Shown here: positions 9,103 through 17,175 of the stretch, piece after piece
Position numbering within the stretch: the stretch's first letter is position 1
Layout of the letters: every line of letters begins with the position of its first letter
From: JALYZC01 sp963725645
GTDB lineage: Bacteria; Actinomycetota; Thermoleophilia; Solirubrobacterales; Solirubrobacteraceae
DNA: 64,000 bases
Reading direction: 5' to 3'
NCBI GenBank assembly: GCA_963725645.1
Contig: CAVRZD010000006.1
Span: 1,240,001 to 1,304,000, forward strand
The notes under the pieces: model-generated
Database searches by the model: none
What the model saw: the letters and a program-made list of their open reading frames with translations, nothing else
What the model was told of the DNA's origin: nothing
Translations under genes and position numbers: made by a program

Positions 9103-9251
9103 TTGGTTGCGCGCGCTTCCTAGGACGCCGGCGCCGGCGGCGGCCCGGCCGGCGGCGCGGTCGGCGGCGTCGGCGCGGTGGGCCCGACGCCGCGTCGCGC
9201 GGCACGGGTGGACGCCGATCCCGGCGTACAGCCAGAACGCTCCGCGTGGTG

Positions 9252-9305
9252 TTGACAACGGGTGCAACGTCCGCTGCTGCGCCCGCTGCGCCGCCGCACT
9301 ACCCT
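9252..9305 (+). promoter_or_regulatory. Possible promoter elements before the small membrane-protein gene
   Basis: TTGACA at 9252-9257 is a perfect -35 hexamer, but no good -10 lies 17 bases behind it. TACCCT at 9300-9305 is a plausible -10, though 42 bases away. If TACCCT is used, transcription starts near 9312, which favours the ATG at 9316 over the one at 9307. Confidence 0.3.
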
Positions 9306-9315
9306 CATGGGGCAC

Positions 9316-9861
9316 ATGCGCCAGCAGGAAGCCGAGCAGGAAGCGGCGCGGCGCAACGCCGAGGACGAGCGCCGCCGTCGCTTCGTCTTCTATGCGCTCG
9401 ACCACAGCGCCGGACTGGGCGACGACGCCTGGGAGGTCGAGATGCGCCTGCGCACCGACGACGACGGGCCGAGACCCGCCGCGGTGCCGGTTGCCGCCGC
9501 CGCGCCGGCCGAACAGGTCGAGGAGCCGGTCGAGCGGCCGGAGCCGGTGCCGGAGGCCCTACCGTTGACTGAGCGGTTCGACCCAGTCGATCTGGCGGAG
9601 CCGATCGACGAGCTCACGCCCGGCGGGCGCGCGACGGAGATGGACGCGCCGCCTCCGCCGCGGCCCCGCCGTCGTCTCCGCCTGATCCATATCTGGGGCG
9701 CGTTCGTGATCCTCGTCGGCGCGCTCTTCATCGGCGCCACGCTGCTGCTGTCGGTCGGGCTGCGCGACTACACGCACTTCGGCGTGATTCCGACCTCGAT
9801 CGGCATCGGCCTCGGGCTGGTGGCCGTGTGGGTCGGGGTGGCGCTCGCGCGCACGGGGTAG
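9316..9861 (+). CDS. Hypothetical membrane protein with charged cytoplasmic N-terminus
   Basis: 181 residues from the ATG at 9316; 184 from the ATG at 9307. The first 35 residues are highly charged (QQEAEQEAARRNAEDERRRR), then comes a conserved-looking FVFYALDHSAGLGDDAWEVEMRLR, a Pro/Glu-rich linker, a basic patch (RPRRRLRL), and two hydrophobic segments at about 120-142 and 156-176. The topology suggests both termini inside. No family was recognised. The metallophosphatase gene starts 4 bases after its stop, so the two are probably co-transcribed. Confidence 0.7.
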   Translation: MRQQEAEQEAARRNAEDERRRRFVFYALDHSAGLGDDAWEVEMRLRTDDDGPRPAAVPVAAAAPAEQVEEPVERPEPVPEALPLTERFDPVDLAEPIDELTPGGRATEMDAPPPPRPRRRLRLIHIWGAFVILVGALFIGATLLLSVGLRDYTHFGVIPTSIGIGLGLVAVWVGVALARTG

Positions 9862-9865
9862 CGCG

Positions 9866-11215
9866 ATGCGCGCGCTCGCGATCTCGGACACCCATTTCGG
9901 CGCCTGGACGGGCGACGACCTGCTGTCGCACTCCTACGCGCGCGAGCGCCTGGCGCCGCATCTCGAGACGATCGACGAGCTGATCCTGCTCGGCGACCTC
10001 TTCGACTTCCTGTTCTCGACCGTCGAGCACGCGGTCGAGCAGGCGCAGGGCTTCTTCGACCTCGTGGCCGAGCGCATGCAGGGCCGGCGCGTCGTGTTCC
10101 TCGCCGGCAACCACGACCACCACACGATGGTGCGCGAGCTGGAGGAGAGCGTGCGCCTGCGCATCGCCGACGGCGCCGACGCCGCGGAGGCGGGCCGGCA
10201 GGCGCGCGAGAACGACTGGCTGCGCCGCTACCTCGAGCGCCGCATGCCCGGCGTGGAGGTGGAGATCGCCTACCCGACCCACTGGGTCGGGCGCGTCCTG
10301 CTCTTCCACGGGCACTACCTCGACGCGCACATGGAGGGTTCGCTGTCCAACCGGCTGCTGACGCGCACGATCTGGAAGGTCGCCGGCGGGCGTCCTGTCG
10401 ATCAGCTCACGATCGAGGACTACGAGTCGGTGATCGTCCCGCTCACGGAGCTCCTGTACGCGGTCGCGCAGCTCCCGCGCGGGACCGCTGCCCAGCAGAG
10501 CGTGTACGACCAGATCGGCCGCCTCGGGCGGCTGCTCGCGATCCCCGGCGCTCCCGCTCGGGGCGCGCAGAAGGTCGCCGGGCGGGCCGTCGACGGGATG
10601 CGCGCGCTTCGTGACCGCCGCGAGCGCCACGCGATCACCGGCGTCCACGCGAGCGACGTGGTGACCGACGCCGCCGGCGCGCCGATGCTCCGGGCCCAGG
10701 GTGGGGCCGGCGCGCGCCGAGCCCGCCCGGGCCCCGCCGCCGCCGCGAGCGGCCCGCCTGGCACGGGGCTCGGCATGAGCGTGGTCCGCCCCGTCACGCC
10801 GAGCGGCCCGACGGCGCCCGCCGTGGCTGCGATGGGCCAGGTGGTCCGCAACCTCGGCTGGCACCGCGAGACGGACACGATGGTGTTCGCGCACACGCAC
10901 CAGCCCCTCGCCGGCGTGGTCGCGCCCGGGACGCCGGGCAAGGTCAGGTTCTGGAACACCGGCTCGTGGATCTACGAGCCGAGCCTGGGATCGAGCCAGT
11001 CCTACCTGTCCTACCTCCGGCACGGCTGGCCCGGCACCGGCGTCCTGATCGACACCGACCGCGACGAGCCGGAGCTCGTCAGCATGCTTACCGACCTCAA
11101 CCCCCTCGAGCAGGCGCGGGCGGCCGGTCGCCGTGGTGACGTCTACGGCGCCGCCGAGCGCTTCAAGGGGACGATCCCGACGCTCGAGGACGTCGAGGGG
11201 CCCGGTCGCGACTAG
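9866..11215 (+). CDS. Calcineurin-like metallophosphoesterase
   Basis: 449 residues. All five metal-binding blocks of the calcineurin-like fold are present: SDTHFG at the N-terminus, GDLFDF, GNHDHH, FHGHYLD and FAHTHQP. An Ala/Gly/Pro-rich insertion (about residues 270-310) separates the last two blocks. The first blocks resemble UDP-diacylglucosamine hydrolases (LpxH group), but a lipid A role is not expected in an actinobacterium, so the substrate is unknown. It lies 4 bases after the upstream membrane-protein gene, which may recruit it to the membrane. Confidence 0.88.
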   Translation: MRALAISDTHFGAWTGDDLLSHSYARERLAPHLETIDELILLGDLFDFLFSTVEHAVEQAQGFFDLVAERMQGRRVVFLAGNHDHHTMVRELEESVRLRIADGADAAEAGRQARENDWLRRYLERRMPGVEVEIAYPTHWVGRVLLFHGHYLDAHMEGSLSNRLLTRTIWKVAGGRPVDQLTIEDYESVIVPLTELLYAVAQLPRGTAAQQSVYDQIGRLGRLLAIPGAPARGAQKVAGRAVDGMRALRDRRERHAITGVHASDVVTDAAGAPMLRAQGGAGARRARPGPAAAASGPPGTGLGMSVVRPVTPSGPTAPAVAAMGQVVRNLGWHRETDTMVFAHTHQPLAGVVAPGTPGKVRFWNTGSWIYEPSLGSSQSYLSYLRHGWPGTGVLIDTDRDEPELVSMLTDLNPLEQARAAGRRGDVYGAAERFKGTIPTLEDVEGPGRD

Positions 11216-11272
11216 GTATTCCGATGACAAGCGGCGAGGCGGCGTTCACAAGGCGTTATGGTGCCTGCCGCG

Positions 11273-11611
11273 ATGGCTCTCCTCGAGCTGACAGTTGAGC
11301 AGGGCGACCGCGGAACGGTGCGACTCGCGCTGGTCGGGGAGCTGGACATCTCCAGCGCTCCGCTGCTCGACGACGAGCTGTCAAAGCTCGAGGCCGCCGC
11401 TCCGCCGGTCATCGTGCTCGACCTGCGCGCGCTGGAGTTCATGGACTCCACCGGGCTCCGGACGGTGGTGACGGCGGACGCGCGGGCGCGCGAGTCGGGG
11501 CGCCGGCTGGCGATCGTCCGCGGCCCGGAGGCCGTGCACCGCGTCTTCAGCGTCACGCGGCTCGACGAGCGGCTCGACATCATCGACGACCCCGCGGCCG
11601 TCGAGGCCTAG
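11273..11611 (+). CDS. STAS-domain anti-sigma factor antagonist
   Basis: 112 residues, a single STAS domain of SpoIIAA/RsbV type. The phosphorylatable serine sits in the usual place (LEFMDSTGLRTVV). Such proteins release a sigma factor by binding the anti-sigma kinase when unphosphorylated. A candidate kinase of the HATPase_c type is encoded 2 kb away at 13227-14072. The ATG at 11273 is preferred over the one at 11258 because TATGGT (11257-11262) looks like a -10 box that would cover the earlier ATG. Confidence 0.9.
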   Translation: MALLELTVEQGDRGTVRLALVGELDISSAPLLDDELSKLEAAAPPVIVLDLRALEFMDSTGLRTVVTADARARESGRRLAIVRGPEAVHRVFSVTRLDERLDIIDDPAAVEA

Positions 11612-11808
11612 GCCTTCCCCCATACCTCGCACCACGGTGTGATTCACGTGTCTCAGGTGATGCGGCCGTCGCCTCCGCACATCATCCAACGCGGAAGCCC
11701 CGTGGGAACCACGGACGCAGCATCGTGACGAGCGCGGTTGCGGCAGGCGCCGCGTCGGGCATACGCTCAACTCGGAATGTGTCGCCCGATCTAAGGAGCT
11801 TGAGATCG
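11612..11808. other. Intergenic region, 197 bases
   Basis: The stretch separates the STAS gene from the small basic protein gene. No gene, hairpin or repeat is clear. AAGGAG at 11793-11798 is the ribosome-binding site of the next gene. Confidence 0.5.
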
Positions 11809-11988
11809 ATGGCCAATTCCGCGCTGGATCGCAAGACCGGCGGCGGCTTGAGCCCGAATGAGCGCCGCGAGCATGCGGCTCGCCACGAGCGGCGCCGGCG
11901 GAAGCGGATCGAGCAGATCACGCGCAAGCGCCGTGAGGAGCGCGAGCGCCGCAAGCGCTCCGCGGCTCGACCTCCGCGAGCCACGTGA
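11809..11988 (+). CDS. Small, highly basic protein of unknown function
   Basis: 59 residues, about 40 percent Arg/Lys, with a likely long helix (RREHAARHERRRRKRIEQITRK is split here only by description). Support for translation: a good Shine-Dalgarno AAGGAG 10 bases before the ATG and a position just ahead of another basic protein. No family was recognised. Strong positive charge suggests nucleic-acid or polyphosphate binding, but this is inference. Part of the basic tail could equally reflect the GC-rich sequence. Confidence 0.5.
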   Translation: MANSALDRKTGGGLSPNERREHAARHERRRRKRIEQITRKRREERERRKRSAARPPRAT

Positions 11989-12029
11989 GCAGAGTGTCCC
12001 GGTAACCATCGACCATCGGAGAAAGCCCC

Positions 12030-12398
12030 ATGCCCGCAGCCAAGAAGCCAACCTCAGCGAAGCGCAAGCGCGCCGCCGCAAAGGAGCCGCCCGCGCTCAG
12101 ACGTCTGAACAAGTCGCTGGACACCGCGCAGGAGGCGCTGACAGCCCTGCGCAACGACCTGTCAACGGATGTCAGCAAGGGCGCGCGCGATCTCTACGGC
12201 GACGTGCAGAAGTTCGTCACCGACGCTCGGCGCGACAGCGGCAAGCTCGGGAAGGCGCTGCAGAAGGACGTCGGGCAGGCCGAGCGGCGCCTGGCGCGAT
12301 CGGCCCGGACGGCGTCGGCACGCGGCGGGTCGGCCCGCAGGTCGACGGCCCGCCCCGGGGCCGGGCGCAGCACGGCCAAGCGCGGCTCATCTCGTTGA
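12030..12398 (+). CDS. Basic histone H1-like/nucleoid-associated-type protein
   Basis: 122 residues in three parts: a Lys/Ala-rich N-terminal tail (PAAKKPTSAKRKRAAAKEPP), a central helical region of about 65 residues with heptad-like spacing (LRRLNKSLDTAQEALTAL onward), and a Ser/Arg/Ala-rich C-terminal tail. Low-complexity Lys/Arg tails of this kind occur in histone-like proteins of actinobacteria. The neighbour at 11809 is also strongly basic. DNA binding is inferred from composition only. A GGAGAAAG motif lies about 9 bases before the ATG. Confidence 0.7.
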   Translation: MPAAKKPTSAKRKRAAAKEPPALRRLNKSLDTAQEALTALRNDLSTDVSKGARDLYGDVQKFVTDARRDSGKLGKALQKDVGQAERRLARSARTASARGGSARRSTARPGAGRSTAKRGSSR

Positions 12399-12516
12399 GC
12401 TCGGCCACGAGCTCGCGGGCGAGGCCACGCGCGGGGCTGCCGCTTCCACGCGATGCCACCGGCGCGTCCAAGCGGCGCGATATCCGTCGAGATCACACCG
12501 CGGGTTTGGGGCCCGT

Positions 12517-13179
12517 CTAGTCCGACGCGGCCCGGCGCGTGCGGCGGTGCGTCGGCGTCCCGAACACGTGGTCCCAGAACGGGGCGCTGACCCCGAAGCC
12601 GCGCGTGTGGTCCTGGAAGTGGTGGCGCATGTGCAGCTCGCGCAGCTTCCGGCCCAGCCACGTGCGCGGCCGATGATGGTGCACGTGGTAATGCATCATG
12701 TCGTAGAAGAGGTACCCGGCGAAGAATCCGGTCGCGATCGCATACGCGGCCGGGAGGCCGACGACCAGCACGAACAGGCCGAAGAACAGCGCCGAGAGCG
12801 GGACCGACAGGGACGGCGGCATCACGAGCCGCATGGGGTCGTTGGGGTGGTCGTGGTGGACGCCGTGGATGATCCAGTGCAGCCGCGCGCCGATGCGCCC
12901 CTCCGGCTCGAAGTGGAACACGAGGCGGTGCAGCCAGTACTCGGTCAGCGTCCAGAAGAGGTAGCCGCCGGCGATCAGTCCGATCGTCGCCGGCACCGCC
13001 ATGCGGGCGAGCGCGGCCCACGCGAAGACCACGATCGCGGGCACGAAGATGAACAGCGGAACCGTCGGATGAACGCGCGAGACCTTGTCCAGCAGCCTGG
13101 ACTCGAACATGCGTGGGGAGGCCCTCAGGACCTCCTCGCGAGGGGCTCCGGCGAGATCCTCGAGTTGGGGATACGACAC
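12517..13179 (-). CDS. Fatty acid hydroxylase / sterol desaturase family membrane protein
   Basis: 220 residues with four hydrophobic segments and the di-iron histidine clusters of the family: EYWLHRLVFH, HGVHHDHPND, YDMMHYHVHHH and HMRHHFQD. Spacing is closest to fatty acid 2-hydroxylases (FA2H/Scs7), which hydroxylate acyl chains of membrane lipids using O2. The GTG start at 13179 is supported by a -10 box 6 bases upstream. The gene may act with the fatty alcohol enzymes further along, but there is no direct operon link. Confidence 0.88.
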   Translation of the reverse strand: MSYPQLEDLAGAPREEVLRASPRMFESRLLDKVSRVHPTVPLFIFVPAIVVFAWAALARMAVPATIGLIAGGYLFWTLTEYWLHRLVFHFEPEGRIGARLHWIIHGVHHDHPNDPMRLVMPPSLSVPLSALFFGLFVLVVGLPAAYAIATGFFAGYLFYDMMHYHVHHHRPRTWLGRKLRELHMRHHFQDHTRGFGVSAPFWDHVFGTPTHRRTRRAASD

Positions 13180-13185
13180 AGCAAC

Positions 13186-13191
13186 AGCATA
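13186..13191 (-). promoter_or_regulatory. -10 box of the fatty acid hydroxylase gene (leaderless)
   Basis: TATGCT on the minus strand, then GTTGCT, then the GTG start at 13179. The 6-base gap supports choosing this GTG. Confidence 0.45.
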
Positions 13192-13226
13192 GTAGGCCGG
13201 TACGCCGGCTCGGTTACGAAAATCGC

Positions 13227-14072
13227 TCAGCGGGCGTCGGTCAGACTGAGGCGCAACTCCTCTGTGCCGTTCCCCGTCGCGACGGTCACGTCGTCGGCGA
13301 GCTGATCCAGCACGGCGGGCATGCCGCCGAGCGCCGACGCGGTCACCAGGCGGTCGCCGCCGCCCGGCTCGAGCGGCCCGACACGCAGGTCGACGGCGCG
13401 CTGCGCAGTGTCGATGCTCACGTGGATGTGGCGCCCGACGATCAGCGCAGGAGCATGCGCGGCGATCGCGTCGCTGATCAGCACCACGTCGGCGAGCCGG
13501 TCGACCGAGAAGCTCGCACGGGCGGCCATCATCGCGTTGACCCGGCCGAGCACGGGTGCCGCCAGCGCGCCGGCCGCCACCGACACGACGAGGTCACCGC
13601 TCGGAGGGTCGACTGGATCCTCGATCTCCTCTGGGGCGGCGCGGTCCACGACGCCGCTGGCGCGAAAGCCCATGCGCACCTCGGTTCCCTCCCCGGCCGC
13701 GCCGCGGAACTCGACGTGGTCGGTCAGCGCCTGGATCAGCGACAACCCGACCCCCTGCACGCCGGCATCGGGCTCGGGCGGGTTCGGCTGGATGCCCTGT
13801 CCCTCGTCGCGGACGACCACGTCCAACTCGTCGTCGGCCGGACACACGTACACCTCGAGCGGGCCCTCGCGGCCGTCGTAGGCGTGCAGCACGACGTTGT
13901 TGCAGGCCTCGCTGACGGCGGTCTTGATGTCGGACAGCAGCCCGTCGTCCAGCCGCATCGCGTCGGCGATGCCGGTGAGCGCCTGCCGAACGACGGCGAC
14001 GTTCTCGGCGCGGTTGGGCAGCACGACGCGCACATCAGGCGCCTCGCTGACCTTGAGCTTCAGCTCCACCAT
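13227..14072 (-). CDS. Anti-sigma regulatory factor, RsbW-like serine/threonine kinase with extra C-terminal domain
   Basis: 281 residues. Residues 1-140 are a GHKL ATPase of the RsbW/SpoIIAB type: N-box EACNNVVLHAY, G1-box DEGQGI, G2-like GVGLSLIQ. Kinases of this family are normally 130-150 residues; here about 130 more residues follow (SVDRLADVVLISDAIAAH) that look like a second, degenerate ATPase-like or sensory domain. It likely phosphorylates a STAS antagonist such as the one at 11273 and holds a sigma factor. GGAGCG lies 7 bases before the ATG. Confidence 0.85.
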   Translation of the reverse strand: MVELKLKVSEAPDVRVVLPNRAENVAVVRQALTGIADAMRLDDGLLSDIKTAVSEACNNVVLHAYDGREGPLEVYVCPADDELDVVVRDEGQGIQPNPPEPDAGVQGVGLSLIQALTDHVEFRGAAGEGTEVRMGFRASGVVDRAAPEEIEDPVDPPSGDLVVSVAAGALAAPVLGRVNAMMAARASFSVDRLADVVLISDAIAAHAPALIVGRHIHVSIDTAQRAVDLRVGPLEPGGGDRLVTASALGGMPAVLDQLADDVTVATGNGTEELRLSLTDAR

Positions 14073-14172
14073 GAGCGCTCCGTCGGCACGTCAGTAGCCA
14101 ATATCGACCAAGGCACGCGAATCCAAACCCCCGCAAGCGGCGAGACCACGCTTTCCGGCCCAATGCGGCCGG

Positions 14173-14178
14173 TACCGT
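14173..14178 (+). promoter_or_regulatory. -10 box of the DNA ligase gene (leaderless)
   Basis: TACCGT ends 7 bases before the GTG at 14186 and supports that start. Confidence 0.45.
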
Positions 14179-14185
14179 AGGTCGG

Positions 14186-15637
14186 GTGGCGGACAGGCTA
14201 CGCGGTTACCGCGACAAGCGCGATGCCGGGCGCACCCCGGAACCGCGCGGCGACGCGCCGAAGCGGGCCGCCACCCGCGGCCGTCGCCGGCGCGCGTCGC
14301 GCTTCGTGGTCCAGGAGCACCACGCCCGCAGCCTCCATTGGGACCTCCGGCTCGAGCGCGACGGCACGCTCGTGTCCTGGGCGGTGCCCAAGGGCATCCC
14401 GCCCGACCCCAAGCGCAACCACCTGGCGGTGCACGTCGAGGACCACCCGCTGGAGTACCTCGAGTTCGAGGGCGACATCCCGGCGGGCGAGTACGGCGCC
14501 GGGCGGGTGGAGATCTGGGATCGCGGCACCTACGAGGCCGAGAAGTTCCGCGACGACGAGGTGATCCTGACCTTCCACGGCGAGCGGCTGAACGGCCGCT
14601 ACGCGCTGTTCCAGACCCGCGGGAAGGACTGGATGATCCACCGGATGGACCCGCCCGAGGATCCGGGGCGAGAGCCGGTGCCGACCGACCTCCGGCCGAT
14701 GCTCGCCAAGTCCGGCGGCCTGCCGCGCGACGACGACGCCTTCGCCTACGAGGTCAAGTGGGACGGCGTGCGGGCGCTCGTCGCGGTCGAGGGCGGGCGT
14801 GTCCGGGCCTGGAGCCGGCGCGGGCGCGACATCACCGCCGCCTACCCGGAGCTGCGCGAGCTGGGCCGCGCGCTCGGGACCACGGAGGTGCTGCTCGACG
14901 GCGAACTGGTCGCGTTCGACCCCGAGGGCCGGCCGAGCTTCGAGCGCCTGCAGCGGCGCATGCACGCGTCCGAGACCGCGGCCCGGCGCCTGGCGGCCGA
15001 CGTGCCGGTGACCTACGTCGCCTTCGACCTCCTGCACCTCGACGGCCGGCCGACGCTGCGGCTGCCCTACCGGGAGCGGCGCCGGCTGCTCGAGCGGCTC
15101 GAGCTCGAGGGCCCGCACTGGCGCACGCCCGCGTCGCACGTCGGCGACGGGCCCGCGATGGTGCGCGCCAGCCGCGAGCAGGGGCTCGAGGGCGTGGTTG
15201 CGAAGCGCCTGGACAGCGGGTACGAGCCGGGCCGCCGCAGCGGGGCGTGGATCAAGATCAAGCACCGCCGCCGCGCCGACCTGGTCGTCGGGGGGTGGAT
15301 GCCGGGGGAGGGCGGCCGCCGGGGACGCATCGGTTCGCTCCTGACCGGGTTCCACGACGAGGACGGCGCGCTGCGCTACGCCGGGCGGGTCGGCAGCGGG
15401 CTGCGGGAGGACGACCTCGACCGTCTCGCCGAGCTGCTCGAGCCGCTGAAGCGGCGCTCCAGCCCGTTCGCCGGCCGCCAGCCGGGCCGCGGCGCACGCT
15501 TCGCCGAGCCGCGGCTCGTCGTCGGCGTCGAGTACGCCGAGTGGACCCGCTCGCGCACGCTGCGCGCACCCGTGTTCGCCGGCCTCGTCGAGGGGGCCGA
15601 CCCCGACGCGGTCACGTGGGAGAGCGTCGAGGGTTAG
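14186..15637 (+). CDS. ATP-dependent DNA ligase with N-terminal 3'-phosphoesterase domain (LigD PE-LIG type)
   Basis: 483 residues. Residues about 38-160 form the LigD 3'-phosphoesterase domain (FVVQEHHARSLHWDLRLE, GEYGAGRVEIWDRG), which cleans 3' ends. Residues about 170-480 are an ATP-dependent ligase: the adenylated lysine is Lys191 in EVKWDGVR, followed by DGELVAFD, the KRLDSGY region and the OB-fold. The polymerase domain of full LigD is missing, and no Ku gene is in view. The likely role is bacterial end joining or repair of 3'-blocked breaks. It is convergent with the MBL hydrolase, 12 bases apart. Confidence 0.93.
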   Translation: MADRLRGYRDKRDAGRTPEPRGDAPKRAATRGRRRRASRFVVQEHHARSLHWDLRLERDGTLVSWAVPKGIPPDPKRNHLAVHVEDHPLEYLEFEGDIPAGEYGAGRVEIWDRGTYEAEKFRDDEVILTFHGERLNGRYALFQTRGKDWMIHRMDPPEDPGREPVPTDLRPMLAKSGGLPRDDDAFAYEVKWDGVRALVAVEGGRVRAWSRRGRDITAAYPELRELGRALGTTEVLLDGELVAFDPEGRPSFERLQRRMHASETAARRLAADVPVTYVAFDLLHLDGRPTLRLPYRERRRLLERLELEGPHWRTPASHVGDGPAMVRASREQGLEGVVAKRLDSGYEPGRRSGAWIKIKHRRRADLVVGGWMPGEGGRRGRIGSLLTGFHDEDGALRYAGRVGSGLREDDLDRLAELLEPLKRRSSPFAGRQPGRGARFAEPRLVVGVEYAEWTRSRTLRAPVFAGLVEGADPDAVTWESVEG

Positions 15638-15649
15638 CGCCGCCGCGCC

Positions 15650-16315
15650 CTATGCCGGCAGCGCGTGCACGAAGTCGACGAACTTGTTCGTATCCCGCAC
15701 CGGGGGCCCGTGGCCGAAGCACGCGAGCGCCGGCTCGAGTGCCGCGAGCCGGCGCGCGGACTCGCGGTTGCGCGCGGGGTCCGGGGTGAAGATGCGCGGA
15801 GGCTCGTGCAGGCCCGTGATGCCGGTCAGGAGGTGCATCCCGTTGAGCACGTCCCCGAGCACGAGCGCACGGTCCGACTCGCGCCAGTAGGCGACGTGCC
15901 CGGCCGAGTGACCGGGGACCTCGAGCACCCGGAAGCCCGCGACCTCGTCACCCTCGCGCAGCGCACGGTCGACCTTGCGCGGCGGCCCCGTCCACATCCG
16001 GTCGACGATCCGGTTGACCCAGTGGTCGGGCTGGCGAGAGCGGATGTCGCCGTCCTCCATTGCCGCGACGTCGGCTTCGCCGACCCAGAGCGGGACCCCG
16101 AGTGCGTCGCAGATGGCCTTGCTCGCGCCCTGGTGGTCGGAATGGACGTGGGTGAGGGCGTGGGCGCTGACCTCGTGGCCGCGGACCTGGCGCAGGATTC
16201 GGCGGCCCGCGTGTCGCGTCGCGGCGTCCACGATCACGTCGCCCATCAGGTAGACGTTGATCCCGTTGGGGGGGAAGCCGGAGAGCTGGTACAGGCCGTC
16301 CGCGAGCTGCTTCAC
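15650..16315 (-). CDS. MBL-fold metallo-hydrolase
   Basis: 221 residues. The metallo-beta-lactamase signature is THVHSDHQG, with the later metal ligands in VPGHSAGH, LGDVLNG and FGHGPPV. The fold covers glyoxalase II-like thioesterases and many other hydrolases; the substrate is not evident. The GTG at 16315 was chosen because translation from there gives the usual N-terminus (KQLADGLYQLSGF) and TAGGCT lies 7 bases before it. Confidence 0.9.
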   Translation of the reverse strand: MKQLADGLYQLSGFPPNGINVYLMGDVIVDAATRHAGRRILRQVRGHEVSAHALTHVHSDHQGASKAICDALGVPLWVGEADVAAMEDGDIRSRQPDHWVNRIVDRMWTGPPRKVDRALREGDEVAGFRVLEVPGHSAGHVAYWRESDRALVLGDVLNGMHLLTGITGLHEPPRIFTPDPARNRESARRLAALEPALACFGHGPPVRDTNKFVDFVHALPA

Positions 16316-16322
16316 GGCGCGG

Positions 16323-16328
16323 AGCCTA
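16323..16328 (-). promoter_or_regulatory. -10 box of the MBL hydrolase gene (leaderless)
   Basis: TAGGCT, then CCGCGCC, then GTG at 16315 on the minus strand. Confidence 0.45.
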
Positions 16329-16344
16329 TCCGCGGGCTCGGCGC

Positions 16345-17175
16345 TCAGTCGCGCAGGCCGGCCCGCCGGTGGCCCAGGCGCACGCCTGCGCCGCGATGGC
16401 GGCGCAGGCGGCGCACGTCGGTGAGCTCGGTGCGCGACGTCAGGGCGGGACGCGGCCCGCTGGGAAGACGGCGGAGCGGCAGCGGTTTCTCGAGCACCTG
16501 GCCGTCGGGGCCACGGCTCACGAGCATCGCGCCCGCGGCGGGGCGCGAGGACACGACGTCGGCCAGCTGCTCGCCCTCGAACAGGAGCCCGACGCCGTCG
16601 TCGACGCCCCAGCCCGCGGGGAGCGCCCCCTCGCGGACCGCGGCCAGGTAGGCCGGGCGCCGGCCGGGCTCGTCGTGGTAGTGGACGCAGTTGGACCCAC
16701 GCAGCAGTCCGAGCCCCGGCGCCGGGGCGAGGCGGCCGGTGGACGAGGTGATGCCGCCGTCGAACCAGCACATGGAGCCGGCGCTGAGGCCGCACAGCAC
16801 GATGCCGGCCTCCCAGACGTCGCGCAGGATCGCGTCGAGGTCGTGCGCCTGCCAGATGGCGAGCATGTTGAGCATGCTTCCGCCGCCGACGTAGACGATG
16901 TCCTGCTCGAGGAGGTGCTCGCGCAGCGAGATCGGTCGCTGCCCGAGCCGGAACAGGGACAGATGCGAGGACAGGCACGGGCGGTCGTCGAAGGCGGCGT
17001 GGAAGCGCACGATCTGCTCCTGCGCGTCGCCCCCCGCGGTCGGGAGCAGGCAGATCCGCGGCTCGCGCCGGCCAGGCGCGAGGCCGAGCACGTAGTCGTC
17101 GAGGGCGTGATCCGACGAGCCCGTCGAGAAGCCGCCGCCGCCCATGGCGAAGATGCGGCGGCCGTCAGGCGGCAA
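16345..17175 (-). CDS. Peptidase E-like protein, family S51 (second tandem copy)
   Basis: 276 residues. It has the S51 layout: AMGGGGFSTG near the start, YVGGGSMLNML, and the nucleophile serine in VLCGLSAGSMCWF. Peptidase E cleaves Asp-X dipeptides; cyanophycinases share the fold. It is clearly paralogous to the gene just upstream, which it overlaps by 11 bases. The start is a TTG at 17175; the next ATG would remove the first beta strand. The last 40 residues are Arg-rich and unlike the paralogue, perhaps a drifted tail. Confidence 0.87.
   Translation of the reverse strand: MPPDGRRIFAMGGGGFSTGSSDHALDDYVLGLAPGRREPRICLLPTAGGDAQEQIVRFHAAFDDRPCLSSHLSLFRLGQRPISLREHLLEQDIVYVGGGSMLNMLAIWQAHDLDAILRDVWEAGIVLCGLSAGSMCWFDGGITSSTGRLAPAPGLGLLRGSNCVHYHDEPGRRPAYLAAVREGALPAGWGVDDGVGLLFEGEQLADVVSSRPAAGAMLVSRGPDGQVLEKPLPLRRLPSGPRPALTSRTELTDVRRLRRHRGAGVRLGHRRAGLRD

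Noticed and set aside
9100..9405. Possible small minus-strand gene before the membrane-protein gene (frames with GAFWLYAGIGVHPC or a Pro/Ala-rich end)
   Set aside because: The coding-like pieces lie in different frames, overlap the start of the gene at 9316 and have no ribosome-binding site.
11244..11249. Single GTTCAC before the STAS gene as a PHO box
   Set aside because: No second unit is found 11 bases away on either side.
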